Assembly (NCBI RefSeq): GCF_001500065.1
Contig: NZ_LQIN01000034.1
Location: forward strand, 248,001 to 312,000
Reading direction: 5' to 3'
DNA length: 64,000 nucleotides
Source: Mycobacterium sp. IS-3022
GTDB taxonomy: Bacteria; Actinomycetota; Actinomycetes; Mycobacteriales; Mycobacteriaceae
Part shown: positions 51,327-59,247 of the stretch, piece after piece
Layout: each line of letters opens with the position of its first letter
Numbering within the stretch: position 1 is the stretch's first letter
Notes under the pieces: model-generated
The model's input: the letters and a program-made list of their open reading frames with translations, nothing else
Database searches by the model: none
What the model was told of the DNA's origin: nothing
Made by a program: the position numbers and the translations under genes

Positions 51327-52154
51327 ATGCGGATTGCCCTCGCGCAGATCCTCAGCGGCACCGAGCCTTCGGACAACCTCGCGCTCGTCGAGGAGTACAC
51401 CCGGCGCGCCGCGGACGCCGGCGCCCGGATGGTGCTGTTCCCGGAGGCGACGATGTGCCGGTTCGGGGTGCCACTCGCTCCCATCGCCGAGCCGCTGGAC
51501 GGACGGTGGGCGTCGCAGGTGCGAACGATCGCCGAGCGGGCCGGAACCGTCGTCGTGGCGGGCATGTTCGTGCCGTCCGGCGACGGGCGGGTCTTCAACA
51601 CGTTGATCGCGACCGGGCCCGGCTCCGACGGACCCATCGATGCGCACTACGAGAAGATCCACCTGTACGACGCGTTCGGCTTCCAAGAGTCCAAGACCGT
51701 CGCGCCGGGGCGCGAACCGGTCGTGATCGACGTCGACGGCGTGCGCGTCGGCCTGACGCTGTGCTACGACGTCCGCTTCCCCGAGTTGTACGTCGAGCTG
51801 GCCCGACGCGGTGCGCAACTGATCACCGTCCACGCGTCCTGGGGCAGCGGGCCGGGAAAGCTCGAGCAATGGACGCTGCTGGCCCGGGCCCGCGCCATCG
51901 ACACGACCGGCTACGTCGCGGCGGTCGACCAGGGGTACCCGGACGCCGACATCGCGGCTCGGGGCCCCACCGGCGTCGGGGGCAGCCTGATCGCGTCCCC
52001 GACCGGTGAGGTGATGTCGGCGGCGGGCGCCGACCCGCAGTTACTGGTGGCCGACATCGACCTGGACGCCGGACGCAAGGTCCGCGAGACGATCGCGGTG
52101 ATGCGCAACCGCGCAGACTTCCCCCGCATCGATAGGGCAGAATCGCGGTCGTGA
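51327..52154 (+). CDS. Carbon-nitrogen hydrolase, nitrilase superfamily (Rv0480c-like)
   Basis: 275-residue amidohydrolase. The catalytic triad is visible: Glu in VLFPEATMC, Lys in YEKIHLYDAF, and Cys in LTLCYDVRFPELY. It resembles the Nit1/deaminated glutathione amidase group, which hydrolyse omega-amides. Position and length match Rv0480c. Start ATG 51327-51329; its stop overlaps the next gene (GTGA). Confidence 0.95.
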   Translation: MRIALAQILSGTEPSDNLALVEEYTRRAADAGARMVLFPEATMCRFGVPLAPIAEPLDGRWASQVRTIAERAGTVVVAGMFVPSGDGRVFNTLIATGPGSDGPIDAHYEKIHLYDAFGFQESKTVAPGREPVVIDVDGVRVGLTLCYDVRFPELYVELARRGAQLITVHASWGSGPGKLEQWTLLARARAIDTTGYVAAVDQGYPDADIAARGPTGVGGSLIASPTGEVMSAAGADPQLLVADIDLDAGRKVRETIAVMRNRADFPRIDRAESRS

Positions 52155-53065
52155 CCGACCCCTGGGCTCGCCCGAACCAACCACCGCCGCCACCGACGGG
52201 GCCGCCACAAGGTCCGCCCGGGCCACCGCCGCCGCCACCGCCGGGGCCGCCACAAGGTCCGCCCGGGCCACCACAAGGTCCTCAAGGGCAGCCAGAACCG
52301 CAGGAACGGCCGTCGTCCGGGTCGAAGGTCAAGGACCTGTTGCGCGATCCGCTGTCGATCGTGCTGGTCGTCGTCATCGTGATCGGGCTGACGCTGGCCG
52401 GCCTGCTGGCCGGTGAGCTCTACGCCCGCAATCGCGCCGACAACGTCGTCGCCGACGTCACGTCGTGCGTCGTCGAGGACGATGCCACCGCGTCGTTCGG
52501 CGTCATGCCGCCCTTTCTGGTCCAGCACATGTCGGGCCACTACACGAACATCCACATCGAGACCGCCGGCAACCAGGTCCGCGACGCCAAAGGCATGAAG
52601 GTCGAGCTGGCGATCCAGGACGTCCGCCTCGAGGACACGGCCACCTCGAGTGGATCGGTCGGCTCGCTGGTCGCAGACATCACGTGGTCTTCGGAGGGCA
52701 TCCACCAGACCATCACCGACTCGATCCCCCTGATCGGCTCCTTCGTCACCGGCGTCACGACCAACCCGTCCGAAGGCACCATCGAGCTGGAGGGCGCGCT
52801 GGGCAACATCGTCACCAAGCCCACGGTGGCCGACGGCGGGATCTCGTTGCAGGTTCTCGAGCTGACCGGGCTCGGCTTCACGCTGCCGCGTGAAACCGTC
52901 CAGCCGGCGCTGGACGCCTTCACCTCCGAGCTCACGCAGAATTACCCGCTGGGAGTCAAGGCCGACTCGGTCGATGTCACCGAAGACGGTGTGGTGAGCC
53001 GCTTCTCGACGCAGGATGCTGACATCCCCAAGGACGAACAGGACCCCTGTTTCGCGGCGCTGTGA
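52151..53065 (+). CDS. Membrane-anchored DUF2993/LmeA-like protein (Rv0479c-like)
   Basis: 304-residue protein with a Pro/Gly-rich cytoplasmic N-terminus (about residues 9-55), one membrane helix (SIVLVVVIVIGLTLAGLLAG) and an extracytoplasmic beta-rich domain with TSCVVEDDATASFGVMPPFL. The Pro-rich part contains an in-frame 45-bp tandem repeat at 52198-52272. The outer domain resembles DUF2993, found in LmeA, a lipomannan elongation factor. Start GTG 52151-52153 overlaps the amidohydrolase stop. Matches Rv0479c by position. Confidence 0.88.
   Translation: MTDPWARPNQPPPPPTGPPQGPPGPPPPPPPGPPQGPPGPPQGPQGQPEPQERPSSGSKVKDLLRDPLSIVLVVVIVIGLTLAGLLAGELYARNRADNVVADVTSCVVEDDATASFGVMPPFLVQHMSGHYTNIHIETAGNQVRDAKGMKVELAIQDVRLEDTATSSGSVGSLVADITWSSEGIHQTITDSIPLIGSFVTGVTTNPSEGTIELEGALGNIVTKPTVADGGISLQVLELTGLGFTLPRETVQPALDAFTSELTQNYPLGVKADSVDVTEDGVVSRFSTQDADIPKDEQDPCFAAL
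52198..52272 (+). repeat. In-frame tandem repeat coding Pro/Gly segment
   Basis: The 30-base block beginning GGGGCCGCCACAAGG occurs at 52198-52227 and identically at 52243-52272, a 45-bp period (15 codons) inside the Pro-rich cytoplasmic region of the Rv0479c-like protein. Such repeats vary in length by slippage. Confidence 0.9.
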
Positions 53066-53068
53066 CCG

Positions 53069-54586
53069 TCAGTCGGTGACTCCGCCCCACCGGAAACTGT
53101 TGACGTATCTGCCCATATCCATCGCCAGCTGTAGATTCGCACCGGAGGGATGGCCGGGGCCGAAGTCGGGGCTGAACTCGCGGTACGGGCCGATCGCGGA
53201 CGCCACCAGTGCGTAGTCGTCCTTCACCGCGACCATCACGATCAGCCGAAGCCGGCTGAAGCTACTGTTCGCGTCCTGCGAATAGTCGTCGGCGACGACG
53301 CCGTAGCCCAGCCGGTAGCCGACCATCGCGTTCGGGATCTCGTAATCCGTTGTGGCGTCCGGGTAATACTTGTCAATCAGATCCTCGGCGATTTGTTTTG
53401 GCGACCGGTTGCCGGCAGGCAGCCCGAACAACTCCAGTGTGCCGGTGTCGCCGCCGGTGAACTCCAGGACGACACCGTCGGAATCGAACGTCACCTCGTA
53501 TGCGCTACCGGGGCCGGGATACTGGACGGAGAACGCTTCGCCGTCGGCGAAGAACCGCGGGTTCGATTGCACGGGCTCGCCGATCGGTGGCCGCCCACAG
53601 TCCGGGGGGCAGACGACCTTGGCCACCGCCGGAGTGGTCAGTACCGCCGCGACGACACCCGCGACGATCGCCACAGCGACACCGGCAGCCAGTGAGCCCA
53701 GCACCCGCGGCGGGCCCGCCCGGCCGTCGCAGGGCGGTCGATCCGGCTCCACAGCGGCCTGTTGTCCGATGCGAAGCGCAGACAATGCCAGCACGGCGAT
53801 CGCGGCGTGCACGGCCAAGTGCAGGCCGTTCGGCACCGGCGCGAATTCCACCACCCCAATGATCGCGTAAAGAGCAAGCGCCACAGTCACACTCGCGATC
53901 ACCGCGCGCGCCCGACCCGTCCACAGCGCGATCCCGACCAGACCGCCGAGCGCGGCGGCCGTCACCGGCAGTGCGACGCCTTGGATCCCTGCTTGCACCA
54001 GAAGCGAACCAGCCGACCGGTCATCGGCCCTCACGCCGGTCGCGAACTGCGGAAGCAGACGGACCAGCGTCGCCGCGGACGTGAACACGACAGCGCTCAA
54101 CGCGCCGACGGCGTAGCCGTCCAGTGGCCTCGCCGGACACCGGAACCGCACGACCAACGCCGGGATCAACATGAGAACCGCGCTGCCCAGCGGTATTCCG
54201 ACGCCTACGAATGCCTTGGCCAAATTCGGTCCACTCGCAGCGAGCGCGACATCCTGAGATTCGGCGACCACCGTTCCCGTCGCCAATGCCCAGCCGATGC
54301 CGAGCACCGCCGCCAGCAGTGCGGTTGACGCCAGCAGTCGAACCGGCACATCGTCGTGCACACCCGCCTCATGGATGTAGACCGCGAAAACCAGCGCCCC
54401 GCCGACTGCCGCGACGGCGATCATCGGCGCCTGCCATCGCAACAGTGCGAACCCGACCAGCATCGCCGCCAGCACCGCCAGCGCCACTCCCAACGGCACC
54501 CGCGAGGGCGGAGCCAGGTGCGGAAACAGCGTGCCGGTCAACGGATCTCGCCACCCTCGGCGGCTGCGAGCCGAGGCCTTCGTCAC
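53069..54586 (-). CDS. Multi-pass membrane protein with extracytoplasmic C-terminal domain
   Basis: 505-residue protein with about nine membrane segments in the first 340 residues (for example VALAVLAAMLVGFALLRW and GSLAAGVAVAIVAGVVAAVL), then a soluble domain of about 165 residues after VVCPPDCGRPPIG with two Cys and a beta-rich pattern. No catalytic signature recognised. Start GTG 54584-54586 overlaps the stop of the S53 peptidase gene (GTGA), so they are translationally coupled and may work together. This gene, the peptidase and the lipoprotein are absent between the corresponding genes of M. tuberculosis as I recall them. Confidence 0.85.
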   Translation of the reverse strand: MTKASARSRRGWRDPLTGTLFPHLAPPSRVPLGVALAVLAAMLVGFALLRWQAPMIAVAAVGGALVFAVYIHEAGVHDDVPVRLLASTALLAAVLGIGWALATGTVVAESQDVALAASGPNLAKAFVGVGIPLGSAVLMLIPALVVRFRCPARPLDGYAVGALSAVVFTSAATLVRLLPQFATGVRADDRSAGSLLVQAGIQGVALPVTAAALGGLVGIALWTGRARAVIASVTVALALYAIIGVVEFAPVPNGLHLAVHAAIAVLALSALRIGQQAAVEPDRPPCDGRAGPPRVLGSLAAGVAVAIVAGVVAAVLTTPAVAKVVCPPDCGRPPIGEPVQSNPRFFADGEAFSVQYPGPGSAYEVTFDSDGVVLEFTGGDTGTLELFGLPAGNRSPKQIAEDLIDKYYPDATTDYEIPNAMVGYRLGYGVVADDYSQDANSSFSRLRLIVMVAVKDDYALVASAIGPYREFSPDFGPGHPSGANLQLAMDMGRYVNSFRWGGVTD

Positions 54587-56211
54587 CGTGACGTCCTCTG
54601 CAGGTCCAGAAGGTTGCGGGCGAGGTTGAAGGTGTCCGGTGTACCCAGACCGGTCACCAGGTCATAGCCCGGCAGGGACAGGTCGACGGCGTTGCCGCCT
54701 CGACGCACGTCGCGGAAGCCGGGCCGACTCGAGCCCTCGGCCACCCGGTAGAGCAACGGATTGAGATTGCCCAGCGGCTGTCCACCGTTGGCGACCACGT
54801 ACTGATTCATCAGCACGGTCAGCGCCGCCCAGATCGGGGCCGCTTGCGACGTGCCGCCGCCGATCACCTCGCGCTGACCGAAGACGAACCGCACGCCGGT
54901 GAACGGATCGGCAACCGCAGAAACGTCGGGCATCAGGCGCCGCCGCTCGGTATCGCGCTCCACCGACAACCGGTTCTGCCACTGCGGGCGGTCGAACAAC
55001 TTCGACACCCCGCCGCTACTGCCTTGCGACAGCGGAGAATCCACCCACGCATCTTCGCCCAGCCACTGTCCGCCGGTGCCCGTCGACAGCGTGGTGCCAC
55101 CGACCGACGTCATCGTCGGCAAGGAGGCGACCGCGTCGACGCCGACGTCGTCCGGTCCTGGCGGGGCCGACCACCGTTCGCCGCCTTTACATTCCAGCCC
55201 CGCCGTGTCGCCGCTGGCGTCGAACGCCGAGGTGCCGCGCCGCTGCGCAGCAGCCAATGCCGCCGCCACCGGCGCGAGATCGGCTGCGCTGACGAACGCC
55301 TCGCATCCCCATCCGATCGACAGGCTCCACACCGCGCCGGGATAGTCCCGGTCCACCGACTCGAACAATTCGCCGAGCTTCTCGTACGCGCCGTCGCCCG
55401 CCACCGTCGGCAGGGCGTTGACCACGACCAACCGCGCGTCGGGCGCAATGGCATGCGCCACTTGCAAATCCATCGCGGTCTCCCCGCGCATCTCGGAGGG
55501 CTTCCCTCCGACGATCTCGGGGGTGAACCGGGGCAGACCGAAGGTGTCGGCGAACCGGTCGAGATCGTCCTGCGCGGCGCTGTCGAACGTGAAGATCACG
55601 ATCGTCGCGCCTTCACCGGTGAACCCGGCGTCGACAAGGGGCGTCGCGTTGTACGCCGACAGCAGCCCCGCCGGCGTCAATCCACCTGCGGGCACATCCA
55701 ATGGAAGGAAGCCGGGGGCCTTGGTGTGGTGCGGGGTGTAGCTCATGATCCGACCGACCGCCGTCACGACGCCGTGCAACACCGACGGCACCGCGGGTTG
55801 CGCCGGCGATGCGTAGAACACCTTTCCCGCCGGGGCGCGGTAATCGTGCACCGGCACTCCGAACGCCCGCCCGAGATCCGCGGCGGCGCCCTCGACGATC
55901 GCCCATTCGTCGCCCGGCCGCCATCGCACCGACAGGTTCCGCGCCTCGCTCCAGTCGATCAGGGCATGGGGACGGTCTGTCCCGTCCAGCGTGACGGTGA
56001 GCTGCGCGTCAGCGCTGCGCGAGGGACCCAGGTCGGTCGAGCTGGCCAGCAGCGCCGCATATGGACCGGCGATCAGCGCCGGCGTGTGCGCCGAACACGC
56101 CGCTGAAGCGGCGATCAGCAGCGCGGCTGCAAGAAGCGCTGAAGCGCGCCGCTTACTGGCCGTGTGGACCGCGATGGCGACCGGGCGTCGGGCCGGGAGC
56201 CGGGGGCGCAT
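54583..56211 (-). CDS. S53 family serine-carboxyl peptidase (sedolisin/kumamolisin), probable lipoprotein
   Basis: 542-residue secreted peptidase. The N-terminus has a basic stretch then LLAAALLIAASAACSAH, a signal with a lipobox-like SAAC. A prodomain is short or atypical. Catalytic elements: Glu and Asp in GETAMDLQVAHA, oxyanion Asp in DASGDTAGLE, nucleophile Ser in GGTSQAAP, and the calcium-site region DLVTGLGTP. Start ATG 56209-56211 is the last credible one; it overlaps the upstream lipoprotein gene by 59 bp in another frame. An extension to 56388 would give an Arg/Pro shadow. S53 peptidases are acid-active; the target is unknown. Confidence 0.88.
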   Translation of the reverse strand: MRPRLPARRPVAIAVHTASKRRASALLAAALLIAASAACSAHTPALIAGPYAALLASSTDLGPSRSADAQLTVTLDGTDRPHALIDWSEARNLSVRWRPGDEWAIVEGAAADLGRAFGVPVHDYRAPAGKVFYASPAQPAVPSVLHGVVTAVGRIMSYTPHHTKAPGFLPLDVPAGGLTPAGLLSAYNATPLVDAGFTGEGATIVIFTFDSAAQDDLDRFADTFGLPRFTPEIVGGKPSEMRGETAMDLQVAHAIAPDARLVVVNALPTVAGDGAYEKLGELFESVDRDYPGAVWSLSIGWGCEAFVSAADLAPVAAALAAAQRRGTSAFDASGDTAGLECKGGERWSAPPGPDDVGVDAVASLPTMTSVGGTTLSTGTGGQWLGEDAWVDSPLSQGSSGGVSKLFDRPQWQNRLSVERDTERRRLMPDVSAVADPFTGVRFVFGQREVIGGGTSQAAPIWAALTVLMNQYVVANGGQPLGNLNPLLYRVAEGSSRPGFRDVRRGGNAVDLSLPGYDLVTGLGTPDTFNLARNLLDLQRTSR

Positions 56212-56458
56212 GGACCGTGGGCGAGAAGGGGTTCGGCTGATCCGGATCGATGCGCGGAGCTTTCTCCGTCGGCGTCGCGGGGGGCGGCGCCGTGGTCGGC
56301 GTCGGGGTCGTTGGCGTGGTGGTCGTCGTGGTGGTCGTCGTCTCCGGCGCCTGTTCCTCTTCCTGGGCGCAGCCGGCGGTGAACGCACCCGTCACGAGGA
56401 CCGCGGCCAAACACGACACGGCCGGAACTCGACGAAGCAAACCGTTATGAGCGATCAT
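56153..56458 (-). CDS. Small Thr/Pro-rich lipoprotein
   Basis: 101-residue lipoprotein: signal peptide PAVSCLAAVLVTGAFTAGC with lipobox TAGC, then a low-complexity linker ETTTTTTTTTPTTPTPTT and Pro-rich tail. Start ATG 56456-56458. It precedes and overlaps the S53 peptidase gene by 59 bp, so both share a transcript. Its linker suggests a wall-spanning tether with little folded structure. No family recognised. Confidence 0.75.
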   Translation of the reverse strand: MIAHNGLLRRVPAVSCLAAVLVTGAFTAGCAQEEEQAPETTTTTTTTTPTTPTPTTAPPPATPTEKAPRIDPDQPNPFSPTVHAPPAPGPTPGRHRGPHGQ

Positions 56459-56559
56459 GATCGGATCCTATCCGGGGGTTCACGTGCGCAAGCGTACTGA
56501 CAACACACCCGCGCGAAGACGACCGTCAGACTACAGCAAATTAGCCAATCGGTCGTAAA

Positions 56560-57252
56560 TTAGCTCTCGCGGTCAGTTCCGGGCAGCCCGTCCAGGACCG
56601 CCCTGGTGCCGGAGATGCCCAACCGGCTGGCGCCGGCGTCGAGCATCGCGATCGCGTCGGCTGCCGTCCGGATCCCGCCGCTGGCCTTCACCTGCGGCCC
56701 CACACCGGCCATCAGTTCGACGGCCCGCACCGATGCGCCGCCGGCGGGGTGGAAGCCGGTGGAGGTCTTGACGAAATCGGCTCCCGCGTCCGCCGCGGCC
56801 CGGCACGTCGTCAGCAACGTCTGCGCATCCCCGAGCAGCAGCAGCGCGGCGGATTCGACGATCACCTTCAGCCGCGCGCGGTCACCGATCGCCGACCGCA
56901 CCGCGCCGACGTCGGCGCGCACCGCCTCGAAGTCGCCGTGCAACGCGGCGCCCACGTCGATCACCATGTCGATCTCGCCGGCTCCGTCGTCGACGGCGAG
57001 CCGCGCCTCGTCGGCCTTGATCACCGATCGATGCTTACCGGATGGAAACCCCACGACGGCGCAGACCACCTGCGCCGACGATGCAGCCCTGCTGGCGACC
57101 GAAGTCATCGACGGAGACACACAGATCGCGTACGTCCCGAGGGCCGCGGCCTCCTCGGCGAGCGCGAGGATGTCGGCCTCGGTCGCCTCGGGTTTGAGCA
57201 GCGTGTGGTCGACGAGCGCGGCGACCTCGTCCCGGCGGTAGCTCCCGGCCAC
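56560..57252 (-). CDS. deoC: Deoxyribose-phosphate aldolase
   Basis: 230-residue class I aldolase cleaving 2-deoxyribose-5-phosphate to glyceraldehyde-3-phosphate and acetaldehyde. Schiff-base Lys in GADFVKTSTGFHP, second Lys in QVKASGGIRT, and Asp in EIDMVIDVGAAL. Start GTG 57250-57252 shares one base with the upstream stop (TAGTG). Position matches Rv0478. Cotranscribed with the two small genes before it. Confidence 0.96.
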   Translation of the reverse strand: MAGSYRRDEVAALVDHTLLKPEATEADILALAEEAAALGTYAICVSPSMTSVASRAASSAQVVCAVVGFPSGKHRSVIKADEARLAVDDGAGEIDMVIDVGAALHGDFEAVRADVGAVRSAIGDRARLKVIVESAALLLLGDAQTLLTTCRAAADAGADFVKTSTGFHPAGGASVRAVELMAGVGPQVKASGGIRTAADAIAMLDAGASRLGISGTRAVLDGLPGTDRES

Positions 57253-57680
57253 TAGAACGGTTCTTCGGTGCCGCCGGGGTTGCAGCCGGCCCGCACCATG
57301 TCCTCATAGGGGACCTCGGGTCGCCATGGCTCAAGGTTCCAACTGGTCTTGCCGGGACTGTAGCGCTCGGCGAATTCCCAGTGGCAGATGAACTGCGGCT
57401 TCATCCCGGGGATGTCCGCGTCGGGGGAAAGGGCCAGCACCTGGGCCCACGCCGCTTCGCCCTGCTCCGGCGTGGCCAGTCCGGACGCCTGGCGGGCGGC
57501 CGGGGTCGGATACACCCTCAGACTGGACAGGTCACCCCACTTGGCCCATTCGACATGGTCGACATACGGGGGCGCGGGGGGAACGGGGTTGGCCGACACG
57601 ACCGCAGCGGTGAGTAGGGGTGCGAGGACGCCGGCACTCACCGCGGCCGCCCGTAAGGTGACCGCGACGACGCCGCGCAC
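57252..57680 (-). CDS. Secreted DUF2599 protein (Rv0477-like)
   Basis: 142-residue secreted protein. Signal peptide VAVTLRAAAVSAGVLAPLLT with cleavage likely after VVSA; the mature part begins with a Pro-rich NPVPPAPPYVDHVEW and has YSPGKTSWNLEPWRP, a pattern of DUF2599. Two Cys (FICHWE, RAGCNPG) may pair. Position matches Rv0477. Start overlaps the stop of the preceding small membrane gene by one base. Function unknown. Confidence 0.9.
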   Translation of the reverse strand: MRGVVAVTLRAAAVSAGVLAPLLTAAVVSANPVPPAPPYVDHVEWAKWGDLSSLRVYPTPAARQASGLATPEQGEAAWAQVLALSPDADIPGMKPQFICHWEFAERYSPGKTSWNLEPWRPEVPYEDMVRAGCNPGGTEEPF

Positions 57681-57964
57681 TACCGCGACTTTCCTTGGAT
57701 CTCCAGGAGTTTGGGCCGCACGTCGACCAGATACACACCGGCCGCGACGGCCGCGATGGCGGGGCCCAGTACGGAGCCGAGCACCAAGGCCAGCAACCCG
57801 GCGACCCCGAGGATCACCAGCCAGACCGGCTTGGTCAGTTTGTCGGCGGCCGTGTAGGCGTCCGGCCGCTGGAGCGCCGCGTGGACGAACGCGTACACGG
57901 TCGTCACGAGCACGGCGATCTGCAGAATGAAGAGGACGTAACCCACCAAGCCTTGGAGCTGCAC
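57680..57964 (-). CDS. DUF2516 membrane protein (Rv0476-like)
   Basis: 94-residue protein with two or three membrane helices (LFILQIAVLVTTVYAFVHAA, and VWLVILGVAGLLALVLGSVL with its continuation). Position and length match Rv0476. Start ATG 57962-57964. It lies between hbhA and the DUF2599 gene. No function is known for the family. Confidence 0.92.
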   Translation of the reverse strand: MQLQGLVGYVLFILQIAVLVTTVYAFVHAALQRPDAYTAADKLTKPVWLVILGVAGLLALVLGSVLGPAIAAVAAGVYLVDVRPKLLEIQGKSR

Positions 57965-58030
57965 GCTCTCAAGACTAAGCGGGTTACGTCCCCTCGGTCG
58001 ACTTTGGGCCCTCAGACCCGCTGCCGAGTG

Positions 58031-58666
58031 CTACTTCTGGGTGACCTTCTTGGCCGCAGCCTTCTTGGCCGGCGCCTTCTTGGCCGGGGCCTTCTTCGCC
58101 GGAGCCTTCTTGGCCGGGGCCTTCTTGGCGGCGCTCTTCGCCGGCGCGGCGCCCTTTTCCGCCTTCTTCGGCAGCTCGACGCCGACCAGCTTGGCGGCGC
58201 GCTCACCCACGGCGCGGGTCTGCGCGGCCACGTTGCCCAGCGCCTCCTGCGTCAGCTCGACGGCCTGGTCGGTGTAGCCCTCGACGCGGCCGGCGGCCTC
58301 GCTGAAACCGGGCTGGCTGCGCAGCCGCTCGATGGCGGCCTCGCCACGCTCGATGAGCCGGTTGTACGTGCTCTGCGCGGCGTCGGCGTAGCTCTCGGCG
58401 AACTTGCGCAGTTCCTCGGCGCTCAACCGCTCGCGCAGCTCACCGAACTGCGTCGGCAGGTCCTCCTGCAACCGGTCGATCCGCGCACGGGTCTCCTCCA
58501 CGCGGGTGCGGGAGTCGGAGCGGGCGTCGTCGGCGCGCTCACGGAGCGTCGCGACGATCTCGTTGACCCGCTCGAGTGCCAGATCGGCCGCGCCGACCGC
58601 CGCAAGCAGCGGGGCCTTCAGGTCCTCAACGGTCGGCTGGTTCTTGGCCGGGGTGTTCTTTGCCAT
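58031..58666 (-). CDS. hbhA: Heparin-binding hemagglutinin HbhA
   Basis: 211-residue surface adhesin-like protein. A long coiled-coil region covers about residues 20-160 (for example RVEETRARIDRLQEDLPTQF), followed by a Lys/Ala/Pro-rich tail built from repeats of APAKK and AKK, which binds heparan sulphate and is methylated in M. tuberculosis. In DNA the tail is a near-perfect short tandem repeat (GCCTTCTTGGCC units). Start ATG 58664-58666. Matches Rv0475. Confidence 0.96.
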   Translation of the reverse strand: MAKNTPAKNQPTVEDLKAPLLAAVGAADLALERVNEIVATLRERADDARSDSRTRVEETRARIDRLQEDLPTQFGELRERLSAEELRKFAESYADAAQSTYNRLIERGEAAIERLRSQPGFSEAAGRVEGYTDQAVELTQEALGNVAAQTRAVGERAAKLVGVELPKKAEKGAAPAKSAAKKAPAKKAPAKKAPAKKAPAKKAAAKKVTQK

Positions 58667-58728
58667 GGTGCTCTTTTCCTTTCGAGGTATGTCGATCGTG
58701 TCTGTCGTGTGGTCAGTCGAAGAAGTCT

Positions 58729-59157
58729 CTAGTCAGTCGCCGACTCCTCTTCTGTTTCGTTGCCGATGGCGGCAACTTCGGACTCGTTCTGCTGACGAAA
58801 CGATGTGTAGATGTCGAGCAGCACCTGCTTCTGCCGCTCGGTGATCGCGGTGTCGTTGACGATGGCGTCGCGGACCTCGCTCGTCTCGCTGGGCTCGAGA
58901 ATCCCGGCCCTCACATACAGCACCTCCGCGGACACTCGCAGCGCCTTGGCGATCTGATTGAGCACATCCGCGGAGGGTTTGCGCAATCCCCGCTCGATCT
59001 GGCTGAGGTAGGGATTGCTGACGCCGGCCTTCTCGGCCAACTGTCGTACGGATACCTGAGCGGCCTCACGTTGCGTGCGGATGAACGTGCCGATGTCCTG
59101 TGCAGCGGTCTGCGCAGCGTTGGACACGACGACGGCAAGTTTGTCATCCTGCGACAT
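58729..59157 (-). CDS. XRE family transcriptional regulator (Rv0474-like)
   Basis: 142-residue regulator with a Cro/C1 helix-turn-helix at about residues 25-80 (VRQLAEKAGVSNPYLSQIER) and an acidic C-terminus. Start ATG 59155-59157 with an excellent GAGGGGG ribosome site; an extension to 59187 has none. Matches Rv0474 by position next to hbhA, which it may regulate. Confidence 0.93.
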   Translation of the reverse strand: MSQDDKLAVVVSNAAQTAAQDIGTFIRTQREAAQVSVRQLAEKAGVSNPYLSQIERGLRKPSADVLNQIAKALRVSAEVLYVRAGILEPSETSEVRDAIVNDTAITERQKQVLLDIYTSFRQQNESEVAAIGNETEEESATD

Positions 59158-59247
59158 ACGTGGCCCCCTCGTGCAACGGGTATCCAAAAAGCGACACCAT
59201 TACCGTACGACGGGGTGCTAACTTTTGCAAGCACTAGTTAGCGCAGG

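Noticed and set aside
56212..56388. N-terminal extension of the S53 peptidase rich in Arg and Pro
   Set aside because: It is the out-of-frame reading of the Thr/Pro-rich lipoprotein gene; no signal peptide would be possible with it.
57978..58022. AGCGGGT ... ACCCGCT inverted repeat downstream of hbhA
   Set aside because: Seven-base arms with a 31-base loop; likely chance in GC-rich DNA.
58041..58140. Short regular DNA repeats that could be taken for a CRISPR-like array
   Set aside because: They are in-frame codon repeats for the Lys/Ala/Pro tail of HbhA, with no unique spacers.
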